Positions 1 through 8,943 of a stretch of DNA of 64,000 nucleotides are shown here, piece after piece. The translations under genes and the position numbers were made by a program. The notes below the pieces were generated by a model. That model was not told the DNA's origin. It did not search any database and saw only the letters and a program-made list of their open reading frames with translations. Numbering within the stretch: the first letter of the stretch is position 1; each line of letters starts with the position of its first letter. The DNA comes from a virus, in IMG/VR virus record IMGVR_UViG_3300025073_000032, positions 1 to 64,000 of that record, one strand, 5' to 3'.

Positions 1-517
1 CAAAAACCTTCAGAGTGTCAGTACTGGTCTTTGTAAAAGAAGCAGCAAACAGCCAGTGGCAGTGAGCCGCAGTAGGAGTTGTGATATTATCAACAACCGC
101 ACCCTCGTTAATACCAGCAGAGTTTGCTTCCGTGGTAGCGTAGGACACTCTCCAAGTAACGATATCAAGACCGGCACCAGTATTGTCAGTATCAGCGTCC
201 CCAGTTTTCGGGTAAGTAGCATCTACAGCTTTACCTGATCCTGCAACGAATGTAGTTACATCAGCGTCAGCTTTTGCAGGAGCTGTAGAGCCTGTACCCA
301 GTCGCATTCCACCAGCAGCAAAATCCTTATTGGGGGTTTGGCCACAAGCTTTTTCTGCATAGTACCTATCACCAGCATCGGTAACGATATTGGCACCAAG
401 AATAGCAGTTTCTGTGCCATCTGCGTGTGTCAGAATGGCAACTACGTTGCACTCTCTCTCAATACCATCGGAGAAGAGCACAGATTTTCCGAAATACTCG
501 TTTACATTGACCTTCAT
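1..517 (-). CDS. Virion structural protein, 3' end beyond window
   Basis: Open frame of at least 172 codons running off the left edge, so the C terminus is missing. It starts at an ATG behind a strong AGGAGGT eight bases upstream. The product begins MKVNVNEYFGKSVLF and is rich in Gly, Ala, Thr and Asp, with a GMRLGTG / APAKADADVTTF stretch like those of phage tail or head-decoration proteins. It follows the fibre and spike genes in the late transcript. The structural role is inferred from position and composition; I recognise no catalytic motif. Confidence 0.75.
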   Translation of the reverse strand, partial: MKVNVNEYFGKSVLFSDGIERECNVVAILTHADGTETAILGANIVTDAGDRYYAEKACGQTPNKDFAAGGMRLGTGSTAPAKADADVTTFVAGSGKAVDATYPKTGDADTDNTGAGLDIVTWRVSYATTEANSAGINEGAVVDNITTPTAAHCHWLFAASFTKTSTDTLKVF

Positions 518-596
518 CTTGGATGACCTCCTTGCGTTTGTCGCTTTTTGTTATGACTGCTACAACTTTCTCTTTGGCTCGTAATTTGTCAATCAT
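459..596 (-). CDS. Possible 45-residue protein
   Basis: Short frame starting behind AGAGAGGT, just after the stop of the 1085-residue protein. It overlaps the start of the next structural gene by 59 bases in another frame. The product is basic (MIDKLRAKEKVVAVITK...). The ribosome binding site is the main support, and the long overlap counts against it. Confidence 0.3.
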   Translation of the reverse strand: MIDKLRAKEKVVAVITKSDKRKEVIQDEGQCKRVFRKICALLRWY

Positions 597-615
597 TCGT
601 ACCTCTCTTCTAATA

Positions 616-3600
616 TCACTCTGGAGGCTGATTATCGTTTTTCACTTTAAACTTCGGTCGAGTCAGCCTGAAACACAGTATGAGCTTAACAAGTGGTACT
701 ACTCTTGTTATAACAAATTTCTTTCCACTTGTGATATTAATATTCACTACATCAAGTATAACCCGAAACATAGCTTTACGATACTTGATTGTTTCTTCTA
801 TATCTTGTATTGCGTTGAGAATCCTGATGTAAATAGCTGACTGTATGGTAATATCTATTAGTCTTACCTGTTCAGCTATAAGTCTTACGTAGTGCCATGC
901 TGTTGATTTACTCTCAGAAACTCTCAATAAGTCTCCAGAGTACCGATTTATAGCCAACTGCTTCTGACTGCTATGTACTAGGTTAAGGTTGTTATTCACC
1001 ACATACAACCAGTTTTTACGTACTACTTCCACCAAATTCTCTGCTTCATCTATTATACGTTTTAGCATCAGTCTTATTTCCCTTGTTTCAGAGAGTGAGA
1101 TAAAGTCACTGATAGACAGTCTAATAGATTTAAGATGACTGATGATATCCAAATGAGTCACTATATCCCTCACCACCCTGGTCATGGAAAGCTGTTTGTA
1201 GGTGTTACCTACTATCTGTAGCACATGATTAATAGCTCTTCTCAAAGCTCTTGAGGTCATCCTATCTTCCACCAGAGACTCAGAATTATTTACTATCCTA
1301 TTCCATGTACCTAACTTTAAGCTTTCCTCTATAAGTGACTGAACATTATCTATTACACGAAGAATAGTGTGTTTAAAATAATTACTCTCGTAAGCTTCAA
1401 CCTGATCGTTTTTAATCCGCTTAAGTGCTCCTCTTCGGTGTGCTGTCTCAATATGATTCATCCAGTAGTTTACAATCTTTAGGATAGTGTGAACAAAATA
1501 ATTTGTTTCTATTAGACTTACAGACCTATTGATAACTTGCTTAATAACCTTTCTGCTAAGCCGTGTTTCAATAAGCTGCAACACTTCGTTAACGTACTGA
1601 AGGATAGTTTTCTTTCTCACTATGCTTTCAAAAGATTCTACTGTTTTATTTATTACACGATTTAGGAATCCACGTTTATATCTGGTTTCGCTTAACAGAG
1701 TAATTTCATTACTGACCCTCTTAAGAGAAAGATGATGCAATGTGTTATCTACGAAATTTAGTGTATTGTCTATTATTCGTGAAATTTTAATGTTTCTTTG
1801 AATAACCTCAACAACTTGCTGTGTACCGTCCTGAAGAATTCTATTCAATCTCATCACTCTATGCCTAGCTTCCAGTATCGACAAAGTATCGTCGCTAAAC
1901 CTACGTAAGAAGAGCTTATGAGGATAAGTTTCCCAAAGCTGCAATACTTCAGTTTTCAATCGACGTAGTACTCTAGGTCTTAACGTAGATTCGACAAGCT
2001 GTTGAGTCTCTGTTTTAAGTCTTGTCAGGTATCTGAATCGTCTACTAACCTCAGCTACACTTTCTATATCAGCTACATTTCTCTTTAAAGCTAAGCTTTT
2101 AAGGATCGATTCTACTAAAGAAGCTACTTCAGATTTGATCCTTACCATAGTTCGGCTACGCAAAGACGACTCTACTAAGCGTAAGCTTTCATCTTTCTGC
2201 CTAATTCTACAGATCAATTTATACTTTGTTTCAATCAGGTTTATTGTATCAGAAACAAGCTTACGCAATTGTCTTACAAAACTATGAGTCTCGACTACGG
2301 ATACAACATCAGCTATTGGTTTAAGAAATCCTAATACTCTTCGTCTTGCCTCAACAAATTGCTCAACTTCTGTTTCTATAAGAGTTATCATTTTCTGTTT
2401 GACTACAGTACTTACAAGCTGAACAGTATCTGATGCAAGTCTAACATATTTTATATTCTGGAACGTTAAATCACTTATAAAGAATGCATCTAATACCGCT
2501 CTTATTCTTCCAGTTATGTAGTTTGTTTCAGCTACTGCTTCTTCATAAGTAATAGGAGTACCGTCATCCTCATTTGTTATACTGTTACCTGTTACTTCCT
2601 CAGTTATATTATGCTGAGGAGCTAACCTGTGAAATATAGCCTGTAAATCTTTAACTACCTTAAGCAAAAATCTCCATCCTACTATAGCTTCAACAAATTG
2701 AACTGTATTAGACACAATCCTAACAAGCTCAGTTTCTAAAGTAGTAGCAGTAGCTGACTGAGCTTGTGTGCCAGCATTAGAAACTATAACATGATTTTGT
2801 CTTAAGGTAGGAGATACAGAAGAAGTAGCGTGTGTGCAGCTTTCAAGCTGCATTAAATGTACCTGTGAGAACGAGCCACTGTCTGTAATGTGAGCATGAG
2901 ATGCATTAGCAGCAAGAATAGATATTATAATAACGTATCCACTAACTGTATTATTTATATCACTTGTATTGGGCGAACCTACTGATCTAGCATCTACTAA
3001 AATGTCATAAGTACCAGTTTCTGTTGGAGTCCAATCCCAGTAAGCAGTAGTACCGTATGCCCTTTGAACAGAATAGCCACCACTATCCTTTTGAATAGAA
3101 AATTGATACTCATAAGGCGCAGTACCACCTGAAGCTGTAGCATCTATTCTTACAGTTGCTCCTACATTGCTTGGAGAAGAAACATTTGGAGTAGTAATAA
3201 GACTAGTAGGTGCTAGCAGTAAAGACAGCACGGAGACTTGCTGAGCATGAAAGCTATGATTTGTGGATAGCACATGCTCTTGTGTAAAAGTACTGTTATC
3301 AGCAAGCTGAGCATGTGCAGCACTTCCAGCTATAATAGAATATGAATCTACGAGATTCCCACCAGACCAATCATCCCATGCACCTGAGAGTCCTCCTAGA
3401 TACAACCCAGGTGCTCCTCCACTGGCTATACTAGAATCAGTAATCGTGTTTGGGTCAGCAACTCCATTGTAATAAACAGTAAGAGTATTGTCGTTTACTT
3501 CAAACTTTATTACATCCCCAGGAGCAGAAGCTTTTGTGATAGCACCTGTTCCAAGGTATGAAAAAGAACCAGTTAACCACCTACAGAAACGAAAGGTGGT

Positions 3601-3873
3601 AGCTGATACCATTACACCATAAGCATTCTTGTTGCCCTGGCATCTTACCAACAAAGCCATATAGGTAGTACTAGCAGCTATAGTAGCCTGACAGTACTGA
3701 TTGGACGCAAAAGTATCAGCATTCCAGTAACAAGCATTGTCATCACCTGTTACTGTGCCTTGTACTCTGTTGCTAGTAAGCTGGCAAGCATTAAACCAGC
3801 CAGCTGTAGACCAGTTACCAGCTATCGGATTTTCATTTACTCTATTAAAACTGTCAGAAGCAGGAAGAGCCAT
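616..3873 (-). CDS. Large tail fibre-like protein with C-terminal repeat array
   Basis: 1085 residues. Residues 1-175 resemble a lectin/LamG-like jelly-roll (opening SFNRVNENPIAGNW, later VYYNGVADP and GLYLGGLSG). Residues 225-315 look like an Ig-like domain (ATASGGTAPYEYQFSI ... TGTYDILVDAR). From about residue 375 to 1065 the chain is a run of ~20-residue degenerate repeats with the pattern [VLI]-E-[ST]-x(6-8)-[LI]-x-R-x(5)-x-L-x-[LVI]. The gene ends only 20 bases before a short frame and follows the spike gene, so a role as a receptor-binding or tail-fibre protein is likely. A host-binding function is inferred from the lectin-like fold and position. The repeat array is unusual because typical fibre repeats are Gly-rich, whereas these are rich in Arg, Glu, Leu and Val. 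Confidence 0.75.
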   Translation of the reverse strand: MALPASDSFNRVNENPIAGNWSTAGWFNACQLTSNRVQGTVTGDDNACYWNADTFASNQYCQATIAASTTYMALLVRCQGNKNAYGVMVSATTFRFCRWLTGSFSYLGTGAITKASAPGDVIKFEVNDNTLTVYYNGVADPNTITDSSIASGGAPGLYLGGLSGAWDDWSGGNLVDSYSIIAGSAAHAQLADNSTFTQEHVLSTNHSFHAQQVSVLSLLLAPTSLITTPNVSSPSNVGATVRIDATASGGTAPYEYQFSIQKDSGGYSVQRAYGTTAYWDWTPTETGTYDILVDARSVGSPNTSDINNTVSGYVIIISILAANASHAHITDSGSFSQVHLMQLESCTHATSSVSPTLRQNHVIVSNAGTQAQSATATTLETELVRIVSNTVQFVEAIVGWRFLLKVVKDLQAIFHRLAPQHNITEEVTGNSITNEDDGTPITYEEAVAETNYITGRIRAVLDAFFISDLTFQNIKYVRLASDTVQLVSTVVKQKMITLIETEVEQFVEARRRVLGFLKPIADVVSVVETHSFVRQLRKLVSDTINLIETKYKLICRIRQKDESLRLVESSLRSRTMVRIKSEVASLVESILKSLALKRNVADIESVAEVSRRFRYLTRLKTETQQLVESTLRPRVLRRLKTEVLQLWETYPHKLFLRRFSDDTLSILEARHRVMRLNRILQDGTQQVVEVIQRNIKISRIIDNTLNFVDNTLHHLSLKRVSNEITLLSETRYKRGFLNRVINKTVESFESIVRKKTILQYVNEVLQLIETRLSRKVIKQVINRSVSLIETNYFVHTILKIVNYWMNHIETAHRRGALKRIKNDQVEAYESNYFKHTILRVIDNVQSLIEESLKLGTWNRIVNNSESLVEDRMTSRALRRAINHVLQIVGNTYKQLSMTRVVRDIVTHLDIISHLKSIRLSISDFISLSETREIRLMLKRIIDEAENLVEVVRKNWLYVVNNNLNLVHSSQKQLAINRYSGDLLRVSESKSTAWHYVRLIAEQVRLIDITIQSAIYIRILNAIQDIEETIKYRKAMFRVILDVVNINITSGKKFVITRVVPLVKLILCFRLTRPKFKVKNDNQPPE
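680..2750 (-). repeat. Array of about 34 degenerate 60-bp coding repeats
   Basis: Within the 1085-residue protein the Val/Leu-Glu-Ser/Thr positions recur every 20-21 residues. The spacing was checked over consecutive units such as VEST, WETY and LEAR. DNA copies have diverged but share fragments such as attatacg and attacacga encoding RVI or RII. The copy number is an estimate from array length. Confidence 0.7.
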
Positions 3874-3889
3874 TGTACGTTACCTCTCC

Positions 3890-5707
3890 TTAGAAAGCAG
3901 TACCACCATCAATTCTGAAACGCTCTCCCCCTGCGTATAGGATGATATTCCTGTTACCACTTCCCGCATCCTCTATTAGAACTGTGCCGTTCATATCAGC
4001 AGAAGCTGCTGGAAGACTTGCTGTGGCTACTACTGGAGTTTTTGTACGCATAATTTCTTTCCAGTAAGTAGTTCCTTTACGAAACAGAATTCCGTCACCT
4101 TTTTCTAGCAGAGTGCTGATACCATTCTTAAGTGCAAAATTGTTAGTACTAGTGCCATGACTTATAGTGAGGGTGCCTGTACCCCCGGTTTTCTCTATAT
4201 ACAAAAGTTGTCCCAACATACCATCAGCTGCTGTAGAAAGAGTATCGTTTGTATTAGAGGCATGCTCTATTACATTTTGATGCTTTGGCCATAAAGTATC
4301 TCCACTTGCAGGACAAGCTGGTACCCAGCCAGCAGGAGAAGTGAATATTACATGATAGTAACCATTAGCATCTGGTTCTATATTATACGTGCCTCCATAA
4401 TTTTCGCCAATCTCAATACCATCACTTGATCCACCTACAGCAATATGGCATTCTCCATTAAACCTATTGCCTTTAATACAACCAGAAGCAAAAACTGCTG
4501 TGTTCTCTATGTTGTAAGAACTTCCCCATATCAAGTTATTTTTTATATTGAAAGCATGACCATAAGAACCTTTTATTCTAATACCACATCCTTTGCCATC
4601 AGTAGCTCCTATGCCGTTGTTTTCAACGTAACAGCTTGTAATGTCAACTATGCCACAACTCTCAAATAGCATACCAGATATCTCAGGTGTGGTAGTTGTT
4701 AAGCCGTTACCTTCAAAGTTACAAGTTTCAAAAGTCCAAACTAATCCAGATTCTACACCTGAAGTATTTTTGACATGTATACCGTGTTTCTGAGACTGTC
4801 CTACTCTTACTTTCTTGAAATGATTAATAGACATAGTGTAAGCACTCTCAATGTAAATGCCTGTGTCCTGGGAGTACATAACATCTATCTCTTCAAAGGT
4901 AAGCCAATTGAACCTATCTGAGCCGTGAATACCATGTTTAAACTCAGATATCTTGAGATGATGGTAGGTGTGCCAATCATTAAAAGTATTGTCATCAGTT
5001 CCTTTAATTCTAATAGCAGAAGATGACGTAAAGCCATCGACATTCTTCATAAAACCGCCACCAAACTCAAAGTACATAACATGGTTATTAGTACCAGCAG
5101 AATCTACTGTTAGTACATCAGCATCAGCATAAGGTCGTAGTGTTGCGCCGTTCAGGTTGATAATAACTTTAGCCAGAAATGCTGATCTGACAGTAAAGTT
5201 ACCACGGTATACTTTAGCTTCAAAGTCAACCACTCCACCATTCGTGGTAACACAAGCTATAGCTGCGTTTATAGCAGCACTATCGTCAGTGCTGTCATCA
5301 GCAACCGCTCCCCACCAAACAGGCTCAGTTCTCCTAAGCCCTATTACAGTACCAGCTCCAGCGAATACCTGATAACTACCTGCTATTAGATGAGACGAAG
5401 GAGCAAACTCACATGTATTGGTACTTGTAACATTGATCCTACCTGTAGGAGTCACCCAAATGTTTTTATTTACTATATAAGCATCGTCAATCTCTTGAGC
5501 ATCAGACACTATCAAGAGCTTGCCATCCAGTGTGGCATCATCAAGTGCTACAGAAAGATCAGTCACCTGTACATAGTCGAACACAAGGTCTTTAGGAGCT
5601 ATTCGTCTGGTAGCAGCACCTTGTATAATAGTCATCATGTTCTCTGTTCTATTAATAGGCAGAGTTGCAGCTTCCCTGGTTAAGACATAATCTTTGTGAC
5701 TAGACAT
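3890..5707 (-). CDS. Tail spike with right-handed beta-helix
   Basis: 605 residues. The N-terminal ~110 residues should form a virion-attachment region. A beta-helix begins at the classic WWGAVADDSTDDSAAINAAI segment typical of pectate-lyase-fold phage spikes. After it come many short turns rich in Asn, Gly and Ile (residues ~150-450). The last ~80 residues, ending FRIDGGTAF, probably form a trimerisation or distal domain. Such spikes bind and often cleave surface polysaccharides; the substrate and active-site acids cannot be assigned from sequence alone. It lies 16 bases upstream of the large fibre-like gene. Confidence 0.85.
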   Translation of the reverse strand: MSSHKDYVLTREAATLPINRTENMMTIIQGAATRRIAPKDLVFDYVQVTDLSVALDDATLDGKLLIVSDAQEIDDAYIVNKNIWVTPTGRINVTSTNTCEFAPSSHLIAGSYQVFAGAGTVIGLRRTEPVWWGAVADDSTDDSAAINAAIACVTTNGGVVDFEAKVYRGNFTVRSAFLAKVIINLNGATLRPYADADVLTVDSAGTNNHVMYFEFGGGFMKNVDGFTSSSAIRIKGTDDNTFNDWHTYHHLKISEFKHGIHGSDRFNWLTFEEIDVMYSQDTGIYIESAYTMSINHFKKVRVGQSQKHGIHVKNTSGVESGLVWTFETCNFEGNGLTTTTPEISGMLFESCGIVDITSCYVENNGIGATDGKGCGIRIKGSYGHAFNIKNNLIWGSSYNIENTAVFASGCIKGNRFNGECHIAVGGSSDGIEIGENYGGTYNIEPDANGYYHVIFTSPAGWVPACPASGDTLWPKHQNVIEHASNTNDTLSTAADGMLGQLLYIEKTGGTGTLTISHGTSTNNFALKNGISTLLEKGDGILFRKGTTYWKEIMRTKTPVVATASLPAASADMNGTVLIEDAGSGNRNIILYAGGERFRIDGGTAF

Positions 5708-5728
5708 AGTTCTCCCCTTGATAGATAA

Positions 5729-5750
5729 AATACCCTACACTACAGGTATT
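5729..5750 (-). terminator. Weak hairpin upstream of spike gene
   Basis: AATACC and GGTATT pair across a 10-base loop and are followed on the minus strand by TTTATC. The stem is only 6 bp and the T-run is poor, so it may only modulate read-through into the spike gene. Confidence 0.3.
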
Positions 5751-6117
5751 ATGTTGGGGCATTTATTTCTACTTTCCAACTGTTGAATGTAGCCGTATTA
5801 CCTGAAGTGACAGCTTGTGAAGTACAGGTAGTTACATACAGAAGGTTCGTAGCATCTACCAGAGCAACATGAGTGGCTGTACCGTTAGCTGTAACAGACA
5901 CACCTGTTTTCTGAGCTATTGTTACTTTCCTGCCAGAAGTGTCACCAGCAGCTTTAGTGAAGTCACCAGAAGTAAGAGTAGCTACTGCGGAAAGCCCGTA
6001 AGTAGTAACAGCTTCTGTTCTGTTGGTAGGCTGAGCACTACAGATAACCTCTCCAGTAGCCAGCGCAATTTTGTCCAGAGCACCATCTATTACAGTAGTA
6101 GAGCACCATTTAGCCAT
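5749..6117 (-). CDS. Small virion structural protein
   Basis: 122 residues starting MAKWCSTTVIDGALD, a form I associate with uncharacterised phage head/tail proteins. It is rich in Thr, Ala and Val, with the pattern of a beta-sandwich. The start is fixed by AGGAGG 10 bases upstream and overlaps the stop of the 37-residue gene before it. Probably a decoration or tail-attachment protein; the function is not known. Confidence 0.7.
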   Translation of the reverse strand: MAKWCSTTVIDGALDKIALATGEVICSAQPTNRTEAVTTYGLSAVATLTSGDFTKAAGDTSGRKVTIAQKTGVSVTANGTATHVALVDATNLLYVTTCTSQAVTSGNTATFNSWKVEINAPT

Positions 6118-6223
6118 TGTTTTGTTCCTCCTGCTCTTTTTGCTTTTCGTTCATGCATTCTTCTATTAGATCGACGAAATTGTCAATGTAGCTGTCATCT
6201 GGTTGAATTACTATATCAGTCAT
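6110..6223 (-). CDS. 37-residue acidic/helical protein
   Basis: Begins four bases after the stop of the preceding gene (GGGGTAAAAAATG). Its stop overlaps the next start (AATGGCTAA). The product, MTDIVIQPDDSYIDNF..., is Glu/Asp/Gln-rich and contains one TCTAATAGA motif read as Leu-Ile-Glu. It fills an otherwise empty gap, and the gene-to-gene overlap suggests translational coupling. Confidence 0.55.
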   Translation of the reverse strand: MTDIVIQPDDSYIDNFVDLIEECMNEKQKEQEEQNNG

Positions 6224-6226
6224 TTT

Positions 6227-6559
6227 TTACCCCAATTCAGTAAGATTAGCCTGTCCACCAGGAGTACTGATGACAGAAATTACGTCACCTACGTTTACAA
6301 CCAGTCTTCGTGTTCCACCAGCAGGTACATACCCGCATACATCGCCATCCACAGTTGCAGCAGTTCCAGCAGCAGTGATCCTGTAGTATGTAGCTGCCGA
6401 TACGTACAGATCAGCTATCTCGTACTGAGTAGCTGTAAATTCAATATGGGTAGCTGCTGCCATCGTCTTCTGCTGATATATCCTTTCCCTGTACAGATGA
6501 GTAGAAAAGTAACCTGTTCGATCCTTCATTTCTGCCGACTTAGTAAGCTTGTGTTCCAT
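6227..6559 (-). CDS. Virion structural protein, small
   Basis: 110 residues. A basic N terminus is followed by an Ala/Thr/Val-rich beta region (YRITAAGTAATVDGDVCGYVPAGG) resembling small phage decoration proteins. The start follows AAGGAG. Role inferred from location among structural genes. Confidence 0.65.
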   Translation of the reverse strand: MEHKLTKSAEMKDRTGYFSTHLYRERIYQQKTMAAATHIEFTATQYEIADLYVSAATYYRITAAGTAATVDGDVCGYVPAGGTRRLVVNVGDVISVISTPGGQANLTELG

Positions 6560-6602
6560 TGTGGTTGTTCTCCTTCATAAATACAGTGGTTGTAGAGATT
6601 CT

Positions 6603-6621
6603 TTCTATGAATTACATAGAA
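6603..6621. promoter_or_regulatory. Perfect inverted repeat after terminator
   Basis: TTCTATG-AATTA-CATAGAA, a 7-bp perfect repeat with a 5-base centre. It lies just downstream, in transcription, of the strong terminator and upstream of the 110-residue structural gene. It could be an operator or an RNA hairpin; nothing distinguishes these from sequence. Confidence 0.35.
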
Positions 6622-6632
6622 GTTTGTAGCAA

Positions 6633-6673
6633 TAAAAAAGCAAGAGGACTTGTATATCACCCTCTTGCTTTTT
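6633..6673 (-). terminator. Rho-independent terminator
   Basis: A 12-bp stem (AAAAGCAAGAGG with CCTCTTGCTTTT), a 13-base loop and a T-rich tail on the minus strand, following the 130-residue structural gene. It separates the capsid operon from the spike and fibre genes. Confidence 0.85.
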
Positions 6674-6706
6674 GTCCTCATGCACTATTCCTTTTGTGTT
6701 ATTAAA

Positions 6707-7099
6707 TTAGTCCACAAGAGTAATGGTTTCAGAAGCAGTGATGCCACCAGCTTCAACGTCAGCTACAGTACCTACAACAGTAGCTGCGATAGGAGCAGCA
6801 CTAGTAAGAGCAGGTGCAGCAGCATAGTTAGTATCAGTAACTCCCTCGTCTGCATTGAGTTTTGTAACAAGAGTGTTGAATGCAGTACGAAGAGCTGCTA
6901 GGTCATCATAGACTTTATCTGTCTCCGTTTTTATTGTTCCAATATCTGTAGCTGCTTTGTTGTGATCGGCTACAAGCAAGTTCACACCAGTTACTGAACC
7001 TATACTTGCATTGCAGTTAGTCACCAGTGTGTTAAAAGCGTTTATCAGAGCGGCAAGCACTCCACCTTTCTCCAATGTGTTTTTTACTCTAAGTGCCAT
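6707..7099 (-). CDS. Putative virion structural protein
   Basis: 130 residues starting at the ATG preceded by GGAGG (MALRVKNTLEKGG). The helical N-terminal half has two similar FNTLVTxxN segments, and the C terminus is Ala/Val/Thr-rich. It lies downstream of the capsid gene and directly before a strong terminator. The function is unknown; a head-decoration or tail-tube-related role is possible. Confidence 0.65.
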   Translation of the reverse strand: MALRVKNTLEKGGVLAALINAFNTLVTNCNASIGSVTGVNLLVADHNKAATDIGTIKTETDKVYDDLAALRTAFNTLVTKLNADEGVTDTNYAAAPALTSAAPIAATVVGTVADVEAGGITASETITLVD

Positions 7100-7123
7100 T
7101 GTGAAATATCCTCCGTACAATCA

Positions 7124-7155
7124 AGAGCCTTACAAGGATTAACTTATAAGGCTCT
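7124..7155 (-). terminator. Long intergenic hairpin, possible attenuator
   Basis: AGAGCCTTACAAG and CTTATAAGGCTCT form a 13-bp stem (one G-T pair) with a 6-base loop. On the minus strand the stem is followed by TGATTG rather than a T-run, so partial termination or an mRNA processing/stability role is as likely as full termination. It sits between the lysine-rich head protein and the next structural gene. Confidence 0.55.
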
Positions 7156-7167
7156 CGTTGTCAGTTG

Positions 7168-7473
7168 TTACGGCTTAGCCGATCTACGTGTAGGTGGCTT
7201 ATCTTTTTCTTTCTCTTTTTCTTCTTTTTCCTTGTCGTTACCTTCAGGCTCTTTTATCGGTTCCTTATCGTTTTCCGGTTCTTTTACCTTTATAGGTTTC
7301 GTTACCTTCGCAGGTTCCTTTACCAGTGTGTATTCATGTGGAAGGTTATGACAGAGAGTTTCGGCGTACTCATTGTCTTCTAGCACACCGAAACCCTCTT
7401 CATCAAATTCCACAATAAACGATCCGATAATCAGTGTTTGCCCTTTTGATTTCTCACGAAAAATTTTTGCCAT
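7168..7473 (-). CDS. Lys/Glu/Pro-rich head-associated protein
   Basis: 101 residues. A folded N-terminal half (MAKIFREKSKGQTLIIGSF) is followed by a disordered tail of alternating Lys, Glu, Pro and Asp ending RRSAKP. The start is the ATG after AGGAGCG. It lies immediately downstream of the capsid gene, where decoration, head-fibre or head-completion proteins often lie. The tail is low complexity, so similarity searches would mislead. Confidence 0.6.
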   Translation of the reverse strand: MAKIFREKSKGQTLIIGSFIVEFDEEGFGVLEDNEYAETLCHNLPHEYTLVKEPAKVTKPIKVKEPENDKEPIKEPEGNDKEKEEKEKEKDKPPTRRSAKP

Positions 7474-7488
7474 TGTCAATCGCTCCTA

Positions 7489-8907
7489 TTAAAAGTCTTT
7501 GACGTTGATAACACGCATCAGTTTTTTTGGTGCGAACAGCTGAGGAACACCGTACATCAGAACCATGAATCGATAGGATGGCTCAATTACTGCAAGGTCC
7601 ATCTTCATGATCGGAGCAAGCTGTTTGAATACCAGGATTTCACTGTCAAACTGACCAGCAAAACAGATTGCTGTATTTGGCATAATATAGCCAGTGTAGC
7701 TGTATGTAGCACCTGTTCCACTATTTGTCTTAAGAGTACAGACAACAGTAGCAACCAGATAGTACACTGCCCCGCCAGCTTCAGTAGCATACACATTGAA
7801 GTAGTCAGGAATAACAGTCTCAGAAGAAGCACTGTTGGTGATTGTCAGTGGGATATGCTTAGCAATGTCACCAGCACCGATAGTAAGATCAGCAGTAGCG
7901 GCAGTAGGAGCAGACTCACCGTAGCGGTTACAAGCGGTTGCTTTGAATTTGATAACTCCGACCTGGGAGGCGCGAAACAGACCATCAGTACCTGTCATTG
8001 CAGACGTAGCGATGGAAGCAGGAGCCGCAGGAGCCTTAGTGGAAGTAGCAGCTGCCGGTGGTTGTTTTTTTGGAGAACGACCAGAGGCAAGCTGTGGTCC
8101 CATGAACAGCGAAGGGCGAACAGCTACACGACCAAAAGAAGTTTTTACAGCACCTACTGTAGTACCAACTTCTACGCCGTTAGGACCAGGAAGAGAGATA
8201 CGCTCTTTAGGAAGCATGCCAACGTCAAGAGTGGAAGCTACACTGTTAGGAACGTAGCAACGATTGATGTAACCAAAACTAGCAGCAATGGTTTCACCCA
8301 TATGAGTAAAGTCAGATTCTTCCAGGTTCCGATTGGAGAGGTCAAGGTCATTGGCTGCATCAATCAGAGTATTCAGACCGTCGAACTCAACACCTTCCGG
8401 AGTGGTACCAGCAGCAGTGTAAACAAGATCGCTGTTACCCCAAAGCAGACCAAATTCAGCATCACGCATAACTTTGAGAATACCGTTCGTGCTCTCTCTG
8501 GCAACTACGTCACCATTGATAGTATGAACAAGCTGTGCAGGGTGAGTGATCTTACGAGTCGTACCAAGGAATTTGACCAGCGATGCTTTACGAGCATAGT
8601 TGGAATCATCTTCTTCCGGTGCAACACCTTCACCAGTGAATCCAGGATTGTCAGAACCAATAGAAGTCTGCTGGCTGTACTCTTCAACCGTACTGTAGGC
8701 CGGGAGTTTTGCAATGTCTTTCCACACAACCATGTGGTCTTCGCGGAAGGTCAGGAGCTTCAGCGTACTTTCAAGCGACTGAACACGCAGAGCCGCACCA
8801 CCAGTCATGCTAGTTGTTTGTTCGTACCCTGTAGTAAGAGCTTTGTTAAGCTCAGCTACGTCTTCCTGAGTACCAATTCCAAATCCTTCAATATCCTTCT
8901 CAAACAT
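7489..8907 (-). CDS. Major capsid protein with Ig/FN3-like insertion
   Basis: 472 residues, in the canonical position after protease and scaffold. Residues 23-46 (ALTTGYEQTTSMTGGAAL...) match a motif in the upstream protease protein and probably form the N-terminal assembly region. Residues ~50-275 read like an HK97-fold capsid protein (SQQTSIGSDNPGFTGEG, GWGNSDL-like core). Residues ~290-405 look like an inserted Ig/FN3-like beta-sandwich (ACNRYGESAPTAATADLTI ... YFNVYATEAGGAVYYLVA) preceded by a Lys-Lys-Gln-Pro-Pro-Ala linker. The chain then returns to the capsid core (DSEILVFKQLAPIMKMDLA). An external Ig-like domain on a capsid protein is known in other phages; here it is inferred from sequence pattern. 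Confidence 0.88.
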   Translation of the reverse strand: MFEKDIEGFGIGTQEDVAELNKALTTGYEQTTSMTGGAALRVQSLESTLKLLTFREDHMVVWKDIAKLPAYSTVEEYSQQTSIGSDNPGFTGEGVAPEEDDSNYARKASLVKFLGTTRKITHPAQLVHTINGDVVARESTNGILKVMRDAEFGLLWGNSDLVYTAAGTTPEGVEFDGLNTLIDAANDLDLSNRNLEESDFTHMGETIAASFGYINRCYVPNSVASTLDVGMLPKERISLPGPNGVEVGTTVGAVKTSFGRVAVRPSLFMGPQLASGRSPKKQPPAAATSTKAPAAPASIATSAMTGTDGLFRASQVGVIKFKATACNRYGESAPTAATADLTIGAGDIAKHIPLTITNSASSETVIPDYFNVYATEAGGAVYYLVATVVCTLKTNSGTGATYSYTGYIMPNTAICFAGQFDSEILVFKQLAPIMKMDLAVIEPSYRFMVLMYGVPQLFAPKKLMRVINVKDF

Positions 8908-8943
8908 GGTTTACGTGCCTCCTTTAGTTAGGCTGTTTGTCTA

